From positions 434,001 through 498,000 of the forward strand of contig NC_019866.2 of the NCBI RefSeq assembly GCF_002234675.1: 64,000 nucleotides of DNA, in the 5' to 3' direction. Under the pieces are notes generated by a model. The model was not told where the DNA came from. It did not search any database and saw nothing but the letters and a program-made list of their open reading frames with translations. Position numbers and translations under genes: made by a program. This DNA is from Oryzias latipes. Taxonomy: Eukaryota; Chordata; Actinopteri; Beloniformes; Adrianichthyidae. This document shows positions 61,215-64,000 of this stretch, piece by piece (positions within the stretch are counted from its first letter, which is position 1; each line of letters opens with the position of its first letter).

Positions 61215-63075
61215 CGGAGAACCAGAGAACCGACCCTCAACTGTACTCAAAAGTTCTGACGGAGAAACGGAGAACCAACCCTCAACTGTACTCAAAAGTT
61301 CTGACGGAGAATCGGAGAACCGACCCTCCACTGTACTCAAAAGTTCTGACGGAGAACCGACCCTCAACTGTACTCAAAAGTTCTGACAGAGAATCGGAGA
61401 ACCGACCCTCCACTGTACTCAAAAGTTCTGACGGAGAACCGACCCTCCACTGTACTCAAAAGTTCTGACAGAGAATAGGAGAACCGACCCTCCACTGTAC
61501 TCAAAAGTTCTGACGGAGAACCGGAGAACCGACCCTCCACTGTACTCAAAAGTTCTGACGGAGAACCGGAGAACCGACCCTCAACTGTACTCAAAAGTTC
61601 TGACGGAGAATCGGAGAACCGACCCTCCACTGTACTCAAAAGTTCTGACGGAGAACCGGAGAACCGACCCTCAACTGTACTCAAAAGTTCTGACGGAGAA
61701 TCGGAGAACCGACCCTCAACTGTACTCAAAAGTTCTGACGGAGAACCGACCCTCCACTGTACTCAAAAGTTCTGACAGAGAATCGGAGAACCGACCCTCC
61801 ACTGTACTCAAAAGTTCTGACGGAGAACCGACCCTCCACTGTACTCAAAAGTTCTGACAGAGAATCGGAGAACCGACCCTCAACTGTACTCAAAAGTTCT
61901 GACGGAGAACCGACCCTCCACTGTACTCAAAAGTTCTGACGGAGAACCGACCCTCCACTGTACTCAAAAGTTCTGACGGAGAATCGGAGAACCGACCCTC
62001 AACTGTACTCAAAAGTTCTGACGGAGAACCCGAGAACCGACCCTCCACTGTACTCAAAAGTTCTGACGGAGAACTGACCCTCCACTGTACTCAAAAGTTT
62101 TGACGGAGAACCAGAAAACCGACCCTCAACTGTACTCAAAAATTCTGACGGAGAATCGGAGAACCGACCCTCAACTGTACTCAAAAGTTCTGACGGAGAA
62201 CCGACCCTCAACTGTACTCAAAAGTTCTGACGGAGAATCAGAGAACCGACCCTCCACTGTACTCAAAAGTTCTGACAGAGAATCGGAGAACCGACCCTCC
62301 ACTGTACTCAAAAGTTCTGACGGAGAACCGGAGAACCGACCCTCCACTGTACTCGAAAGTTCTGACGGAGAACCGGAGAACCGACCCTCAACTGTACTCA
62401 AAAGTTCTGACGGAGAATCGGAGAACCGACCCTCCACTGTACTCAAAAGTTCTGACGGAGAACCGACCCTCCACTGTACTCAAAAGTTCTGACGGAGAAT
62501 CAACCCTCCACTGTACTCAAAAGTTCTGACGGAGAACCGACCCTCAACTGTACTCAAAGGTTCTGACGGAGAACCGGAGAACCGACCCTCAACTGTACTC
62601 AAAAGTTCTGACGGAGAATCGGAGAACCGACCCTCAACTGTACTCAAAAGTTCTGACGGAGAACCGGAGAACCGACCCTCAACTGTACTCAAAAGTTCTG
62701 ACGGAGAATCGGAGAACCGACCCTCAACTTTACTCAAAAGTTCTGACAGAGAACCGGAGAACCGACCCTCAACTGTACTCAAAAGTTCTGACGGAGAATC
62801 GGAGAACCGACCCTCCACTGTACTCAAAAGTTCTGACGGAGAATCGGAGAACCGACCCTCCACTGTACTCAAAAGTTCTGACGGAGAACCGACCCTCCAC
62901 TGTACTCAAAAGTTCTGACGGAGAACCAGAGAACCGACCCTCAACTGTACTCAAAAGTTCTGACGGAGAATCGGAGAACCGACCCTCCACTGTACTCAAA
63001 AGTTCTGACGGAGAACCGGAGAACCGACCCTCAACTGTACTCAAAAGTTCTGACGGAGAATCGGAGAACCGACCC
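61215..63075. repeat. Minisatellite with 45-bp and 37-bp unit variants
   Basis: Unit core AAAAGTTCTGACGGAGAAYC, then GGAGAACCGACCCTCMACTG TACTC. The long form is 45 bp (15 codons) and the short form 37 bp, lacking the 8-bp CGGAGAAY repeat. Each short unit shifts the reading frame, which explains why the open frames (SSDGEPENRPSTVLK and LLSTVEGRFSGSPSE types) break and restart. Not a gene. Confidence 0.95.
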
Positions 63076-64000
63076 GGTTCTCCGATTCTGTACCCAGAAC
63101 TTCCAGTCTAAAGGACAGAATAGAGAAGGTTCTGTCTGCTGCTTCAGGGATCTGGACTTCCTATGGTTTTTAGAATTTCAGAATCGTACTTGTACTAAAT
63201 AGAGAATTACTAATATTACGGAGTAATGCCCTGAGGCATAAAGTAATCCCATTACTTTTAGAACGAGCTACTCCTGACGCTTCTTTCCATGGAACACAGC
63301 AGCAAAGCTTCTGAATGAGCCGTTCCGGCGCTGAACCATCGACTCCTGAAGTTCTGACGTCACCATGGGGGCGGGGCTTCCTGATTGGGCGGTTCCTCCG
63401 TTTGTTTTTTAGGTTTCAAACACAAACTGCGGCGAGCGCCTCATTCCTGGCCGTACGTTGGTCTGGAGCCACACCCACCAGTCAGACTGACATTCATCTC
63501 CATGGCGTGACGCCGCCGCGCCTGAACTCCTGTCTGAGCACGCCCGGCCCTCGGCACGCCGAGGCGTTACGTAAGAGGCGGGCGGCTCCTCTTCCAAACA
63601 CTGACAAACACTGAGCAGGAGCACGGGGCAGCGTGCACGCTCCTGCAGGTCAAAGGTCACAGCGGTGTGGGGCTTTAAACCAGGCCTTCATGATGATGAA
63701 GACTTCTCTGGAAATCGTCCCACGGGGGCGAGCGTGCCGCACCGCAGCAGGTAGAACCAGACAGGTGAGAGTCTGAGCCCAAACGGCCGAGGGGGCGGGG
63801 CTTAGGCAGAGCGTGGATGTGGTTATGGTTTCTGCAGCGGAGAAGCGTGAGGGAGAACGCCGGCCTGGGCCGCTGCCCGCCTCCACGCCGGACCTTTCCA
63901 TAGGAGCAGCTGTGAGCTGATCCCAGACCGGCGTCACTGGTTCTGGTTCTGCAGACCCAGCAGCAACACCTGGAGTTCTGATGTTCCGTCCTGCAGAGAT
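63076..64000. other. GC-rich sequence at the right edge, no gene assigned
   Basis: The CpG content rises from about 63340. Open frames exist on - (63937-63650), but they lack family resemblance or paired splice sites. It could be near a promoter or an upstream rapgefl1 exon, but nothing visible proves this. Confidence 0.3.

Noticed and set aside
61215-63075. Repeat protein on either strand (SSDGEPENRPS or STVEGRFSGSPSE repeats)
   Set aside because: The frame is broken at every 37-bp unit, both strands are equally open, and there are no splice sites or start context.
63650-63937. Possible upstream rapgefl1 exon on the minus strand
   Set aside because: The translation does not resemble the expected N-terminal region and no phase-1 donor could be matched to the acceptor at 54007.

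Overview
This is a stretch of vertebrate nuclear genome, almost certainly from a ray-finned (teleost) fish. It has large intron-split genes with GT-AG junctions, CpG-rich promoter sequence, several families of fish-type LINEs and SINEs, Tc1, Tigger-like, hAT and PIF/Harbinger DNA transposons, and an exceptional load of minisatellites. A medaka-like genome is plausible, but the species cannot be fixed from the sequence. There are no bacterial genes, CRISPR arrays or operons.

Three conventional genes were reconstructed by eye with phase-consistent splice sites. (1) l3mbtl2 on the + strand (coding 11836-31509, 18 coding exons, 700 codons plus stop) is a Polycomb-group reader with an FCS zinc finger and four MBT repeats. 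(2) A group I nucleoside diphosphate kinase of NME1/NME2 type lies on the - strand (coding 34835-33358, four coding exons, 149 codons), tail to tail with l3mbtl2. (3) rapgefl1, a RasGEF-family gene, lies on the - strand. Fourteen exons from the REM domain to the stop lie at 54006-42240, and its 5' exons were not found and probably lie beyond position 64000. The three genes do not form a pathway. They are ordinary neighbours.

Layout: 1-643 tandem repeat. 650-9650 is a mosaic of an inverted repeat pair, AAC-rich arrays, two Harbinger elements, a SINE carrying a hAT MITE, and pieces of an unrecognised, broken, exon-like coding sequence. 9650-11612 is an L2/Rex-type LINE. 11640-31509 is l3mbtl2; its intron 2 holds a near full-length LINE with an intact esterase-bearing ORF1 inserted in a 20-bp minisatellite, its intron 6 holds an 18-bp minisatellite, and its intron 13 is a nest of three LINEs. 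31510-33280 is the l3mbtl2 3' region, with another minisatellite. 33358-36780 is the nme gene. 36781-42239 is intergenic sequence and probable rapgefl1 3' UTR with a 12-bp minisatellite. 42240-54006 is rapgefl1, whose introns hold a 16-bp minisatellite, Tigger-like, Tc1 and hAT elements and a 20-bp minisatellite. 54007-64000 has no recognised exon and is dominated by two large minisatellites.

The most noteworthy observations are: the unidentified multi-exon-like ORF at 750-9644 broken by transposons and frameshifts; the intact 435-residue esterase ORF1 of the intron-2 LINE; a ~3 kb hAT element with a perfect 8-bp target duplication carrying a second terminal-inverted-repeat element inside it; complementary (TG)n/(CA)n tracts flanking one rapgefl1 exon; and a pentanucleotide satellite that repeatedly flips orientation. 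I did not find convincing evidence of a wholly new biological system.
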